DNA from: Bifiguratus adelaidae
Lineage: Eukaryota; Mucoromycota; Endogonomycetes; Endogonales
Direction of reading: 5' to 3'
DNA length: 64,000 nucleotides
Assembly: GCA_002261195.1 (NCBI GenBank)
Contig: MVBO01000014.1
Span: 152,607-216,606, forward strand
Shown here: positions 25,539 through 37,674 of the stretch, in pieces
Layout of the letters: every line of letters starts with the position of its first letter
Numbering within the stretch: the first letter of the stretch is position 1
The notes under the pieces: generated by a model
Databases searched by the model: none
Told to the model about the DNA's origin: nothing
The model's input: only the letters and a program-made list of their open reading frames with translations
Position numbers and translations under genes: made by a program

Positions 25539-26898
25539 ATGGACTCGGCCGATGCGTTAAAGCGGTGGGAGTTGGAGAACAACGTGGTGACGCTAGACAA
25601 GGCGAGTCAGGATCAGATATACTTTTACGACAAGCAAGAGCAAATCAAGGAGACGGCCAGTAAACCATGGAAGAAGGAGTAAGTGGTCGAATGAGCTGCT
25701 GGCCTTGTGGATGGCATTGATGCCCTGTCTAGTCCACATTACTTTACCAAAGTCAAGATATCTGCTGTTGCACTTATCAAGATGGTACGCGGGCACGCTA
25801 TAACGTTTTGGTTATGCGCTGACTTTTCACTAGGTCATGCACGCGCGTTCTGGAGGCATCTATGAAATCATGGGGCTGATGCAGGGCAAAGTGCGAGGGG
25901 ATACCATGTATGTCATGGATTCGTTTGCTTTGCCTGTCGAGGGTACCGAGACGCGTGTGAGCGCCATGACAGAGGCGGATGAGTATATGGTTCAATACTC
26001 GGAGACCATCAAAGAGGTAGGATGAACAGACATTGGTCGAGGGAGCGTAGCTTATTGGTAGCATATGTTGTAGGTGGGACGGCTGGAGAACGTCATTGGA
26101 TGGTATCATAGTCATCCCGGTTATGGTTGCTGGTTATCTGGAATTGATGTCAGCACGCAAATGACACAACAACAATGGACAGATCCCTATGTGGCGGTAG
26201 TGGTAGGTCTTTCTGGTTGAATGCCAAGAAAGGAGGCTGACGCGACTTGTTTTAGATTGATCCTAATCGTACCATGTCGGCCGGAAAGGTGGACATTGGT
26301 GCGTTTCGCACATATCCAGAGGTCGGGAGCCAAACAGGCAAATGCAGTCCATGACACTCACGCGTGCATAGGGCTATAAACCGCCGGATGAGGGTCCATC
26401 TGAATACCAAACAATACCTTTGGACAAGATAGAAGATTTCGGTGTACATGCAAAAAGGTAAGGCAGCTGTCGCATGAAACCCTGCTCATCCTGTTACCTA
26501 GATATTATCCATTGGAAGTGACGCATTTCAAGTCCTCATTAGATACGCAATTACTGGAATTGCTGTGGAACAAATACTGGGTCAATACGCTCTCACAATC
26601 ACCCCTGATCACGGTAAGAAGTCTCAACGTTTCTGGTATGCGTCTCACCGTTCTGTTGGCCATATAGAATCGCGAACATGCCGCAAGACAAATGGCAGAT
26701 TTGGCGCAGAAACTGGAACAAGCCGAATCCTCCATACGGCAGTCACCGCGAGGTAGCTTTCCCGGTGGAGATCGACGAAAAGGAGATGAAAGCCAATTAT
26801 CCCGGGTGACCAAAGACAGCTCAAAAATAAGCATAGAAGCAGCACATGGTCTCATGTCACAGGTCCTGAAGCAAGTCTTATTCAACAGACAGGAGTAA
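25539..26898 (+). CDS. CSN5: COP9 signalosome deneddylase subunit CSN5
   Basis: Eight exons (25539-25678, 25733-25784, 25834-26016, 26074-26202, 26256-26321, 26372-26457, 26502-26613, 26668-26898) give 332 residues, against 334 in human. The start [16 protein letters not shown] is typical. The MPN+/JAMM metalloprotease motif is complete: Glu in [12 protein letters not shown], then [16 protein letters not shown] with both His and the Asp. The insertion [15 protein letters not shown] and the later [17 protein letters not shown] and [14 protein letters not shown] blocks are CSN5-specific, separating it from Rpn11. It removes NEDD8 from cullins. A catalytic subunit suggests the organism has a working signalosome. 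Confidence 0.97.
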
Positions 26899-27290
26899 AG
26901 AAGATTGCAGGTTGCAATCATGTTTTCGCTCGATACTACCCTTGGAATATAGAGAGAAAAAAGTGACACTATAGGCCTGGCTGGGTCGACATTTTGTACC
27001 TTGTTGCAACCACCCATTTGTGGCCATACAATGTAACCTACCTTGGAATACCAGCAATAGCTCCTGCATATAACATGAAATAAACACTGGATCGATTGTG
27101 GGAAGCTCATCATGCAATTGACAACTGAGCATCCAATGTCGTAGGGCTAGAGGAATCAGAAAGTCTAAACCACCACTTGTCGCTGTCTTGTGCGCACATT
27201 GCTCATGCACGTCGCGAATGAAGAATTCCCAAATTAAGAAGGTTGCGTGCCAGGCACTTTCCAGGCTCCACTGTTTCTTACTCTTCTGCG
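26899..27290. other. Intergenic between CSN5 and RabGAP gene
   Basis: About 390 bp containing the CSN5 3' flank and the promoter of the next gene. I see no gene, RNA or repeat in it. Confidence 0.4.
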
Positions 27291-29927
27291 ATGGAAGCCT
27301 CGCCGACGATCGCAGAGAGACGTAGAATGTCGTCCGCAGCTTCACGACGATTTCGGTTATCTATTGGTGCCACTGTCAGAAATGAGCGGGATGACGATGA
27401 GTCTAGTCCACTGTTCCAAAGGTTGGAAAAGGAGAACAAGGATATTCGTGACAATGTGAGTGAGGCTTAGGCTGGTGATATGCTTCCTAGTAACTCTCGG
27501 ATGTTTAGGAGACGAGCGAGTTTTTGCTGGCCCATTTGGAGCAACAGAACGCGTTATTAGATATGGATCCGAAAGCGATCTGTATCGAATCTAATCAGCT
27601 GCGTTCCACCTTTTCCACGATCCAGAAGCTCGTTATGGACAGTAACAAGAGCACGGCGTTGCAGATGGCACAAGCCTTGCCGACATCACCCCTCAAAGGT
27701 GCTTTTAGTATTGCCGACATTCACTCAAATTCTTCAGAAGAGTATCTTCGAACGATTGATTGGGATTTCTGGGGAGCACTCATCGAGGATTATCCTACGG
27801 TAGCCGCCAAGGTGCCGCACCTACTCGTTGCCAAGGTCAAGGTCGGTTTACCACCTCAGCTTCGTGGATTGATTTGGCAAGCCATGTCTCAGTCTGCTTC
27901 AACGAATTTGCAATCTCTCTATGAGCAGTTGGTAGAGGAGCCATCTGCATATGGCAAGGTCATCCATCGTGATCTCAGTAGGACGTTTCCCAAAGTGGAC
28001 ATGTTCAAAGAAGAAGGTGGACAAGGCCAGCAAGCGATGGAACGTGTCCTTCGAGCTTACAGTTTGTACGATGCTCATGTTGGTTATTGCCAAGGGCTCG
28101 CCTTTGTCGTTGGACCGCTGTTGATGGTGATGCCGGAAAAGGAAGGATTTTGTGTGTTTGTAAGGTGAGTTTGCAGCACGATATGAGAAAGTCCTCATGG
28201 TTCTCGACAGACTCATGGAAACGTACGGAATGCGCACCATGTATACTCTTAATATGGAAGGTCTGCAGCTCCGTCTGAGCCAGTTTGATAGCCTGCTAGC
28301 CCAACTACTACCGTCGATCCATCAGCATCTTACACGACGGTCCATTGGTCCGGCAATCTACGCGTCTCAATGGTTCTTGACATTGTTCGCTTATGCATTC
28401 CCGATACCAGTTATATTGCGTATCTACGACGTTGTCTTTGCGGAGGGTGCCCACGAGACCATTATGCGTCTCGCGGTTGCCATCATGAAACGTTCTGAAC
28501 AGGACATATGCCGACTGCAAGAGTTTGAAGAAGTCTTGGAATTCTTGACTTCCAAACTGTTTGGACCGTATCTCGAAATCCCGAATATGCTCATCGAGGA
28601 CGCATTGGCGCTAAGTAGCGTCATAACAAAGGAACGCATGGACGAGCTTGAGCGAGAATACACCCTAAGGATCTCGAAGGGGAGCGGTCTCACGCCTCTC
28701 GTGGAAACATCCAATGACACGACAAGAAAAAGACAATCGATTCTCGGTATTCCCTACGGACCTTCCCCGAAGACTCCGGCAGAGGAGCAAGCTGACAAGG
28801 CAAAAAATCGACATTCATTCGCGGGCTTCATAAGTCTTCCCCGCAACCCTCTGTCACCAGCCCCACCAAGGAGTTCTGACATGATTGGGGAGCCAAACCA
28901 AGATACATCACCTCCACCCATGGGTCAGCATATGAAGGATATGCTTGCAGACATGAGTACTTTGGAAAAGACCAACGCCAGCCTGAGCAGGGAATTGGAG
29001 TCGGTTTCAAAGCAGCGCGACAAAGTTACGTACGAGTACCGGCTATTACAGGAGAAATTGTTGGAGAGAGACCAGGAAATAGAAGACTTAAGGCACGACA
29101 TGCGAAGCTCCATTGCCGATTCCCAATCTGTCAGCTCCTCTTCCCTCAGAGATTCGACCTCTTCCTACGCGCACCATCCTGGCTTGTCTGCATCACAATC
29201 ACAGGAAGCGCTGGTACAGAAGCTTGCCATGGTGCAAGAGGAGCTCGAACGCTCCGAAAAAGCCAAGCAAAACGCTCAACGAGAACGCGACGACATCTTT
29301 CGTGACTACAAGCCGATTCGACAGCGGCTGGTGGAGAGCAAGAAGCTAGCCATGGAGCTACAACTAGAAAAGCTTGGCTTGATACAAAAGATTGAAGGTT
29401 TAGAGAGGACCGTGCGCACTCTGTCTGTGAGGTCTTCGTCGTCGGACCAGAATAGTAACAGCGAGATATCATCACAAGATAGGCGAGCCGCTCTCGATCT
29501 CCGACGACGACACACTGTATACAAGGCCCAAACAACCGACAATCACGACGAAAATGCCGCATTTGAGATCGTTTCGAAACTGGCAAATAGCGAGGAACGC
29601 TGCAGAGAACTTGAAAAGCTATTGGCGGATGCAAAGCTTAAAATCGTCATGTTGGAGACGGCTAATCAACCGCACACGCCCTTGCCCTCCATGGACAACG
29701 CAAAACCGTCCCTAGAGAGCATTGAAAGCGATAATGATTATTTCAGCGGACGCCCTGCTGGATCCAGCCGTGGTCATCAATCCACCGGCGATATACCCTC
29801 TATTAGGATGCGTCCGAAAAACCCGAACCGCAGCTCCGTGTACGCTAGGATGATGGGCGCACTTTCATTGAATGGCTCGGTACAACCATCCCCAGTCGTT
29901 GACGAGCTTTCCATCGGAGACATGTAG
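27291..29927 (+). CDS. RabGAP, TBC domain plus coiled coil (Gyp5/EVI5 type)
   Basis: Three exons (27291-27455, 27509-28164, 28211-29927) give 845 residues. After a basic, Ser-rich start (MEASPTIAERRRMSS) the TBC domain runs about 155-380: IDWDFWGALIEDYP, KVKVGLPPQLRGLIWQAMS, arginine finger in IHRDLSRTFPK, glutamine finger in VGYCQGLAF, and FLTLFAYAFPIPVILRIYDV. The C-terminal 350 residues form long coiled coils (QEALVQKLAMVQEELERSEK; MELQLEKLGLIQKIEGLERT). This is the Gyp5/EVI5/RabGAP1 layout, acting on Ypt1/Rab8/Rab11-type GTPases in secretion or recycling. Both catalytic fingers are intact. Exon 2 ends inside the TBC domain. Confidence 0.94.
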
Positions 29928-29982
29928 AAGTCGCACACTATCCATTCCCAATTGTATATACATTGTTTAAGATGCATTGGTA

Positions 29983-30441
29983 CTAGTTTTGAGCTTTTTT
30001 CAACCTTGTAGGAGGCATGTAGCGTATATCCAACAGATACTCTTCATCACTATCCGTCTTCCTCTTGCAGGTGGCACAAATTTTGGCGCCATGGGGTAAC
30101 CCAAGGACCTCCAGGAGGCGTTTTGGACATGGTGTCAAGCTCAGTTTGGGCGGATCGGCATGGAGGTATTCCACCGGTTTGGATCCTTTGGGTGGTCGAC
30201 CTCGTCTAGGTGTCGTACTCCTATCCGGGTTCAATCCAATGGGGTTATAGAAGTTGTGTTTGGGATGACTACAGGATTCTTGTGCTTCCAATGTGTCGAC
30301 TCCGGATAGCTCAAAATGCATCAGATCTGCAAGGCATCAATCAAGCGGGTTGTTGGGCATCACCTTACCTTGGGTGTATTGCATGAACGTGAATTGGGTG
30401 GTGGGACGTGTTGCCTGCTTTTTATAGGGGCGGAATGTCAT
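29983..30441 (-). CDS. Small basic protein with AT-hook-like motif, unknown
   Basis: Two exons (30441-30369 and 30326-29983, 42-bp intron) give 138 residues. It starts MTFRPYKKQATRPTTQFTF and then MQYTQDLMHFELSGVDTLE. The centre has TPRRGRPPKGSKP, an AT-hook-like R-G-R-P-P-K core. The C-terminal part has ICATCKRKTDSDEEYLLDIR and a basic end. One C-x-x-C pair is visible, too little for a named zinc domain. A chromatin or DNA-binding role is inferred from the AT-hook only. It converges on the RabGAP gene with 55 bp between stops. Confidence 0.65.
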
Positions 30442-30843
30442 TCATATTGTCGAGATCAAATTCCAACATGCTCAATCCATTGTATGGTCCAAGCGCATGA
30501 AATCATCCCTATCGGGCCGTCTCCGTGCTATACAGGGAATCCTTTTTGACCTGTCGACACGTCCATTGTGATTGGCTCGCCACGTTCACATTGTTGGATT
30601 TACGAATAAAGGGTCACTGTGGCATCCCGACTGCGCAAGCTGATGTGGCTGTCTAAAGCAGGCATAAAAAGAGCCCCCCGTCACATGTTAAAGCTATTCC
30701 ATTCATTTCCAGGATATTTTAGGAATTTGGAGCAGGTCAGTGACACGCTAGGGCCAAGGCATGGACGGGAATTTGGAAAAAGGGGGTTGCACACGCCACG
30801 TTTTTCTCTCTACCATTTACGAGGGCTAATGTACACGTAACGT
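30442..30843. other. Intergenic, about 400 bp
   Basis: Lies between the start of the AT-hook-like gene and the stop of the B-box/DUF2009 gene, both on the minus strand. I see no gene or repeat. Short open frames on the plus strand here look fortuitous. Confidence 0.4.
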
Positions 30844-32829
30844 CTACCAGCCTCCCCCATCAAAGCCGGTAAATCCGGTCAGAAGGAAGACGGGAAAGTA
30901 AGGCTTCTTCTCTAGCTGCGAACACCAATTCCATGCACTCGTCAGTCGACCGTCAATGCAACTGCCGGCATCAAAGAAATTGTCGGCTCCAGAGCCGTCA
31001 AAAGCGCCTCGGAAGAAATCGGCGAGAATGACCTTCTTGCAATTCTCTACACCGTCAAAGGTATTTTGGATGTAGTTGTGTAGACCGGCGTTCTTGTTGA
31101 CGTTTTCCACTTCATCCAGGCAGGTGCAAATCGGTCCGAGAATGCGGGAAACTTGATTATACTTGTCAATGAACATGAGCGCATTGGCAACATTCTTGTC
31201 GCCTAAATGAATGACACTGCTGCCAACCCAATGACCGGCTTTTTGCTGTGCCCTATGCAAGATTCGATGCATCTCTCGGCTGACACGTGGGCAATTCTGG
31301 ACACGGTTTAGTCCTTGACCGGTATCCCTCAGACGATATGGATTCTCCTCATCGAGCATGTCGGCATCCGAGAGTGACCACAGCATAAACATCTCATGCA
31401 GGATTTCGCGCCATAAATTAAGGGTTTGGTTGACATAGGCATACTGGGTTTCGTGGGTGTGTGTGAGTCGATGTCCGAATCTGCCTGCCATGATAGCCAG
31501 TGAATGAGACGCCTCCTTTTTGTTGGGATGAAAATACTTTTGCAGATAATGGAGCATCTTGTCACACGGATCGCTAAAGTATAAGGGCTTGGGTCAATGC
31601 CCGCTTTCATACAAAGAGGAGGGCAAAGCACTTACCGGTTGGCACGTAGATAAGCGTGGTTGTCACCAATCGAATAAAGACAGTGTTTAATCTCCTCACT
31701 CCGTAAATTCGGTCCGGCGAATTTGCGGCTCAAGATCTCGATGGCACGTTCCTTTTCCTTGATTTCCTTTTGTACTTGGTAGCGTGTCTTGCCATCAGGA
31801 AGGATTTCTTTGGTGGCCACGGCCACCAACTCATGATGAAGGAGGTTCAGCGCCTTTCGAGATTCCAGGAATGAATAGACCGTCTTGATTGGCCTTGCGC
31901 AAGAGAAACCCAACATGTCTTGCACTTCTGGTATCGCCGAGTCCTAAACTAGCGTGTGGGTTGTTCGCCATAAAGAGCAAGAATCTAGCTTACCATCAAC
32001 ATGTACATCAGCTTCCCGTAAGCCGATCGCATTTTCTCTGGATTCATGATTTTATGGCTGCATCAACCCACGATTGAGCAAAACCATATCCTGGGACGAT
32101 ATCTTGCACTTACCGACGCCCAATTTCGAACAAATTCTGGAAAAAGACAGCATTGTCCTCAAAAGCTCGGTCCGCAAAGAGCTCTTGCCCCAGTTTGTAA
32201 TCACTCGCCACGACGAGACCTGACAGGATGGCGCATAAGTCTCTGATTTGATGAACGATGCGTTTTGCCTTGTTGGAGTACGAAATGATGTCAATCTTGT
32301 CCGTGTATTCCGACACATTGATCGCCGCCTCGAGCAATCTCAAAAACTTCCGATCCTCATAAGCCAGTCGCAGAGGAATGTACTTTGCCCTACTTTCTAT
32401 CCATGCGCCAAACGTATCACTTCCATTATTGATCATGATCGTGCCATTTTGCGTCGTCGTACGCTCCGCCTCCATCACCGACTCGCCGGTTTCTGTGCCA
32501 CTGGAGACCGACGTGTAATCGACCGAGGCTGTTTCGCTCCGTACAGGCTCCGCCTTGCTCTCTACAGCAACCTTTTTGCTAGTATGCTTCTTGCGATTGC
32601 CCGTACGATGCAACATTGCGTGACAAACTTCGCAAAAGTCTTCTGAACACTGTTCACAAAAGAGCACCGCGTCTTGATCTTGACATTCAACGCAGAATCC
32701 CTGAGGCGGAGGTCGACTCTGTTCAGCGTCTACATCAATCTCGTTGTCGTCCTCCGTTTCCATGGCTGATATACTGTCTGATAGGATATCTTTGAGCTTT
32801 TGTCGTCGATCATCCCCATCGCTCTCCAT
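30844..32829 (-). CDS. B-box zinc finger fused to DUF2009 domain
   Basis: Four exons (32829-32114, 32057-31994, 31943-31636, 31573-30844) give about 605 residues. The start is set at MESDGDDRRQKL; in-frame ATGs lie at 32,844 and further up. The B-box (about 45-85) shows C-V-E-C, FCEQCSEDFCEVCH and MLHRTGNRKKH, i.e. the usual Cys/His ligands. After a Ser/Thr-rich linker the remaining roughly 450 residues match the eukaryotic DUF2009 family: FGAWIESRAKYIPLRLAYED, HKIMNPEKMRSAYGKLMYML, LQKYFHPNKKEASHSLAI, GRFGHRLTHTHETQY and the C-terminal FFRGAFDGSGADNFFDAGSC. The biochemical function of DUF2009 is unknown. Animal TRIM-type B-boxes mediate assembly, which may hint at oligomerisation. Confidence 0.88.
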
Positions 32830-32844
32830 GGCAAGGTTGACCAT

Positions 32845-33205
32845 AAAAGGAAGGATGTGATGAAAGGATAAGCAAGGCAATACGCCATGATTCGATGCCG
32901 GCGAGAGAGGGGAGTAAGAGTAATATATAGTGGAGATTGTTTCGCTGGTGACGATCATGGTGTAATAGATCAGATGTGCTTCTTGATCTCATCGATTCAA
33001 ACACGAGAGTGGCGATTGAGATTATATACGTACATGCCATATCTATGCGAGATGGATCGTTGACACGTTCGCCGTGAGAGATACTGGAGATGCAACAGTA
33101 TATTCTTCCTTCCATCGCTTCTTTACATACGAGCAACGGAACCTTTTGAGAGTGAGGAATATAAAGGGGCGCGCTATTCATCACCACCCAATTTCACGGT
33201 GTTGT
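32845..33205. promoter_or_regulatory. Divergent promoter region
   Basis: About 360 bp between the divergent B-box/DUF2009 and GPATCH1 genes. A TATATA-like stretch lies at about 32,921-32,931 and a TATAAA-like one near 33,162-33,168, either of which might serve one of the genes. No coding or RNA gene was seen. Confidence 0.3.
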
Positions 33206-36200
33206 ATGGAAGACGACGAGGAGGATCGCACGGTGGCCTTTGTCTTTTATGGGACAGAGTTCCCTGAACCTGTGGAGAAGGATGGCAAGGTCAAGGATGA
33301 AGGTAAATTTGTGCCGGTATGGCAACAAGAGGTGAGAAGAACGCGGCATGGCATGGAATGACGGGATTGACGATGGTGGTTGGCATTAGGTCACGGACGA
33401 AAAGGGTCGGCGAAGATTTCACGGTGCCTTTACGGGCGGTTTCTCAGCTGGCTACTTTAACACGGTGGGCTCAAAGGAAGGCAAGTGATGTGATGCTTTA
33501 GAGAGGACATTGCTCATGCGGTTCTCATTAGGATGGGCACCGTCGACGTTTACGTCTTCTCGGAACAAGAAGGATGGAGAGGAACGAAAGCAATACAGGG
33601 CGGAGGACTTTATGGATGAGGAAGACATTTCGGTAAGGCTACGAACCCGGATTCCATCTGTTATAGACATATGCTCAACCATATTAGGATTTCGGATTGA
33701 AAGGGCAGATCAAGACGACGCAAGAATTTGACATTCTCGGAGGAACTCAGCGAGAGTTGGAGCAACGCAAGGCGCTGGCGGAAGCGGTGGAAAAGGACGA
33801 AGCGTAAGTTTTGGCCTTTAAGGTCGTCGTGCTGGAATATCCACTAATGTCGGGACGGCCTCTCTCAGGACATTTGGCATCCTTCCGTCAAAGTTCATTT
33901 CGGACCTTGTCGTACCAAAGCATGATCCAATCGGTATACGGCTCCTACGACGGATGGGCTGGCGACCTGGTCAAGGTATAGGGCCCAGGGAACAACGCAA
34001 GCGGAAAAGAGATCAAAAAGAGATGGACGAGGAGGATGACGACTTTGACATTCATGCAAAAGAGGTCTTGTTTGCTCCCAAGGATACAGCGGTGGTAAAA
34101 CTGGAAAACAAGACCGATAAGCGCGGCCTAGGCTACGATCCCTTCCGAAACGATCGGCATGTGGAGGAAATGCGACGATTACGAGCTCAGGCAAGGTTGG
34201 ATGGAGAGAATCCGGATAATATTTTGGCATCAAGCGATGCAGATCGCAAGAGGAAGCGGATAGAAGGCTTCGGGATCGGTGTGTTGGAGGAAGATGAGGA
34301 TCACTCGTTTGATCTCTATGGTGACTCGGAGTCGCAACGGCCCAGTTCCTTGCATTCACAAAAGGTTGCCTACCGGTCGACAATCATTGACGAGGATGAA
34401 GACGAGTCCACCTATCACCCTGTTCACAAGCAATCTCGTGTTGGCCCATCCCAAAGGGACGCCGCAAAAAGTCGTTCGCGTGGGCATGAGCAGTGCTGTG
34501 ATGGCAGGTCTCCTTTAGCAGGTTTTCACTTGGCGAGCGAGAAGCCACAAGCAGCAAAGTGGCAAGTATGACTTTGCCTAAGGCGCAGCATATTCCTGAC
34601 ACGCATATTCAACAGGTTTAAGCCTCCGGTTGTGCCAGACGACTACAAGCCGATACATGCTTTTAAAGAGCCGGAAAAGCCAGCTGAGGCACCACTGAAT
34701 CCTGGTGAGAGACACGAATTAACCTTTGAAAAGCGCGGCCGCATCTTGGGAGAAACTCCGCTGGAAGGTCCCGCACGCTCTGTATTCGACACAATGACAC
34801 CGGAGGCCAAGCAGCAGTTGGAAAGCAAAACGGGCGTCTCCTTGGGTTCTACCTCATCTACCGATAAATCTTCTTCAAAAGCAAACATCACCTTTCCGCC
34901 CATCGACAAGAGTGTGGCCCTGTCGGCGCTCAAGGGATTCATGCCGTTTGGATCCAATCTCGCCAAACAAAATCGATATAGACAATATCTCGAGCACCAA
35001 GCCGGCCTTGTGAAGCACGAACCGGTAACGATACCCCCGAGTTTGAGAGCTGAAGAATACGAACAGGAGCTCTCAGATTTCAAAAAATCTGCCATGATAT
35101 ACCGACCAATGAGCTCCATGATGGCCAGTCGTTTTACGAGCGCAACAAAAACTGTTCAGCTTGTGGAGGAAGTTCAGGGCGGGCTTAGGACCACTCCATT
35201 GTCAAGGCCAGAAACTCCGATCGAATCACCCGTGCAAAAGCCAGATCCCAAAAGTGTAAGTCTTACCCAACGTGGCGTGCAATGACGAAAAGCTCATCGG
35301 AACTTTGCTTTAGGTAACCACTGCCGAAGAGGCAGCGGCGTTGAACATGTTTGGACCACTCACTCGAACAATCTCCGACTTTTATCCTAATCGACTGCTC
35401 TGCAAGCGTTTCAATGTCATAAATCCTCATCCTGATCACAAGGAAGATAAAGTGAGCTCTGGGATGACAGCTATGGGTAGTAAGGAGGCGCTTAGCAAGG
35501 ACGCGATGGAGGACATGATGAAGGAAAGGAACATTGATACGATGGAAGAATACCACAAGTCAGGCAAGGCATCACAAGCCGTGCAACAGGAAATGCATGA
35601 ACTCGATCAGAGTTTGATCCTGCCAAAACCATCGCAGCTAGAACAGACGCCCACGATACCGGCGCAGGAAGTCAAGAGTGTGGAAGATAAATTGGCAGAA
35701 GACAAGCGGCCAAATATGGATATTTTTGAGGCCATCTTCGGCACATCGGACACGGAAGATGACGAGGATAGGGATGACGAAGAAATCAACAAGGAAAGTC
35801 GCTTCAGTGAAACCGCCGATCAAATATTGGCACCAAATTTGTTTTCACCCTCTGCTTCCATTCAATCGAATGAAGCCACTGTCGTCGAGGAATCAGCGCT
35901 TCACGCAGCCGTACCCCAAGAACCTACCCTCCAGCAAACCACATCCTCACTACCGGATCTGGATTCCTTTCGACCCCTTTTTAACCGCGGTCAAGCAAAA
36001 GACAAACGCCGTCCTGAAGAGCCACTATCGAAGCGACCTCGTGCTACGGCACTTTCATTCATGCAAGACGAAGATGAAGAAGACGAAGCGCTAAACATTG
36101 GTCCTCCCTTACCCCCCAATTTCAACGACTCGCGTACCGATTCCAATCAAGCCGCGGAGCGCAAGGATACGCGCCATCATAGTGATCGCAAGTCCAAAAA

Positions 36201-36387
36201 AAGCCACAAATCTCACAAGAAGAGGTGCCATGAACGCTCAGATACGGAATCGGCTGATGATAGGTCAAGGCACCGGGATCGTGATAAGCGCTCCGAGAAA
36301 CATTCCTCTCGGCGGCGCGAGCACGACATCAAAAGCATTGATCTAAATCTGGATGACATGTGGGTGGAAAAACCAGTTATCCGATAA
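33206..36387 (+). CDS. GPATCH1: G-patch splicing factor GPATCH1
   Basis: Seven exons (33206-33331, 33390-33480, 33532-33632, 33688-33803, 33869-34561, 34616-35255, 35314-36387) give about 946 residues; human GPATCH1 has 931. The N-terminal DUF1604 block reads [44 protein letters not shown] and [12 protein letters not shown]. The G-patch (about 170-190) is [17 protein letters not shown]. Later come [50 protein letters not shown] and [12 protein letters not shown], all family hallmarks. The C-terminus is acidic, then Lys/Arg/Ser-rich. G-patch proteins activate DEAH helicases; GPATCH1 associates with DHX35 in the spliceosome. Introns 2 and 5 use GC-AG boundaries (donors at 33,481 and 34,562), each needed to keep frame. 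Confidence 0.93.
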
Positions 36388-37164
36388 TAGTCCCATGTAT
36401 GTTAGCACGACGTTGTTTCAAATAGACGGATGTGTGCATGCGCACGACATGATGTTTCGCACAACCATAGCGAAAGTGTCAAATTGTGCCTGATTTGGCA
36501 ATATGCTCACACGGTGATACAACGCGCGCCTTTTGCGGAAGCCAGCGAATGCGTTTGCATGAATTCACTTATGCGCACCAAGCAAAATTTGAACAACCTA
36601 AATATACGATCTGCTAAGGTTTACCTTCTTGTGGAAGGCTGCAGATACGTAATGGCCGGTTTGCATGAACCGGAACCTATTTTAAAATAAGCCGAACCTC
36701 CATGCCTTACTTTCATACACATGGTTTTCAAGCCGGCAGATGCGTTTCAATCTAATTACATGAAGGAGTGACACAACCATGGTATGACCATTCAGCAGCC
36801 ATCCTAAACCCCATCGACACCATCAGGCATATCGAGATGTGATTTCAACAAGCAACACCCATGCTAATGTCGATCATCACACCACGCGGCATGCATTGAC
36901 AAAAAGCTTGAAAAATGAGCTCTGTGACATTTCCTTTTATGGAAAAGTACAGAGCTTTTCGACTCCTGGGATCGCGAAGGTCAAAAAGAAATCCGAGCCC
37001 ATGACACACTCGAGTCGAAAAGGTGCCGTGTCTCCGGTATATAAAAGTGTTGGCATCATCCTAGAACTATCAGCTTGCTGCTTGTCATACCTGACCAAAA
37101 CGGTCGGTGTTTGTGCAAGTCACCTGTTTTGCCTTTCTTGCTCCTCTCCCTATCCATTCGCCCT
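36388..37164. promoter_or_regulatory. Intergenic region with TATA box before zinc-ribbon gene
   Basis: About 780 bp with no gene that I can support. A TATATAAAA element at 37,038-37,046 lies about 119 bp before the ATG of the small zinc-ribbon gene. AT-rich and pyrimidine-rich patches are otherwise unremarkable. Confidence 0.4.
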
Positions 37165-37470
37165 ATGCCTGGCTTTTCAACCGTCGCTTGGACGCGTCCA
37201 TGTGCACGATCGACAGAGAGTGACAAATTTACGAGTAAACTGCAAGACCTGTCACTCGACACGTCCCCCGAAACCTCACCCTCACACAACCCACAGCCGT
37301 CTTCACCCACGACACTTCCACCCTTCCCACCAACCTGCTTTCTCTGTCAAGCTGAATCGACCAGCTATAGCGCCTGTCCAAAATGCAGAAAAGAGCTTTT
37401 ATTAGAATGCCGGACCGAAAATCGAGGCATTTGTTGGGGCTGCGACTGGTTCGTGGATCCGTTGCTCTAG
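37165..37470 (+). CDS. Small zinc-ribbon-like protein, unknown
   Basis: A single-exon frame of 101 residues from MPGFSTVAWTRPCARSTES. The first two thirds are Ser/Pro/Thr-rich (SPTTLPPFPPT). The end carries three Cys pairs: CFLCQAE, CPKCRKELLLEC and GICWGCDW, a compact zinc-ribbon layout. No family is recognised. A TATATAAAA box lies upstream at a plausible distance. Cys spacing argues for a real protein, but short length keeps the call tentative. Confidence 0.55.
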   Translation: MPGFSTVAWTRPCARSTESDKFTSKLQDLSLDTSPETSPSHNPQPSSPTTLPPFPPTCFLCQAESTSYSACPKCRKELLLECRTENRGICWGCDWFVDPLL

Positions 37471-37674
37471 TCGGCTTGGTACCAGTTGCACATCCGTCTA
37501 GCATACCATTATGATTGCTCTTATGGCTCTCCAGGCATGTTCACCTTGGCATTCTATGTTGTACTGTACATTTTCCCCCAAGCATGGGTTCATGCACCTA
37601 CTCTCTAGTTATATAAACGATGCCTTCACATCTTGTAACTTCTTCATTGCCAATAAGGACGGCTCCTAGTGATC

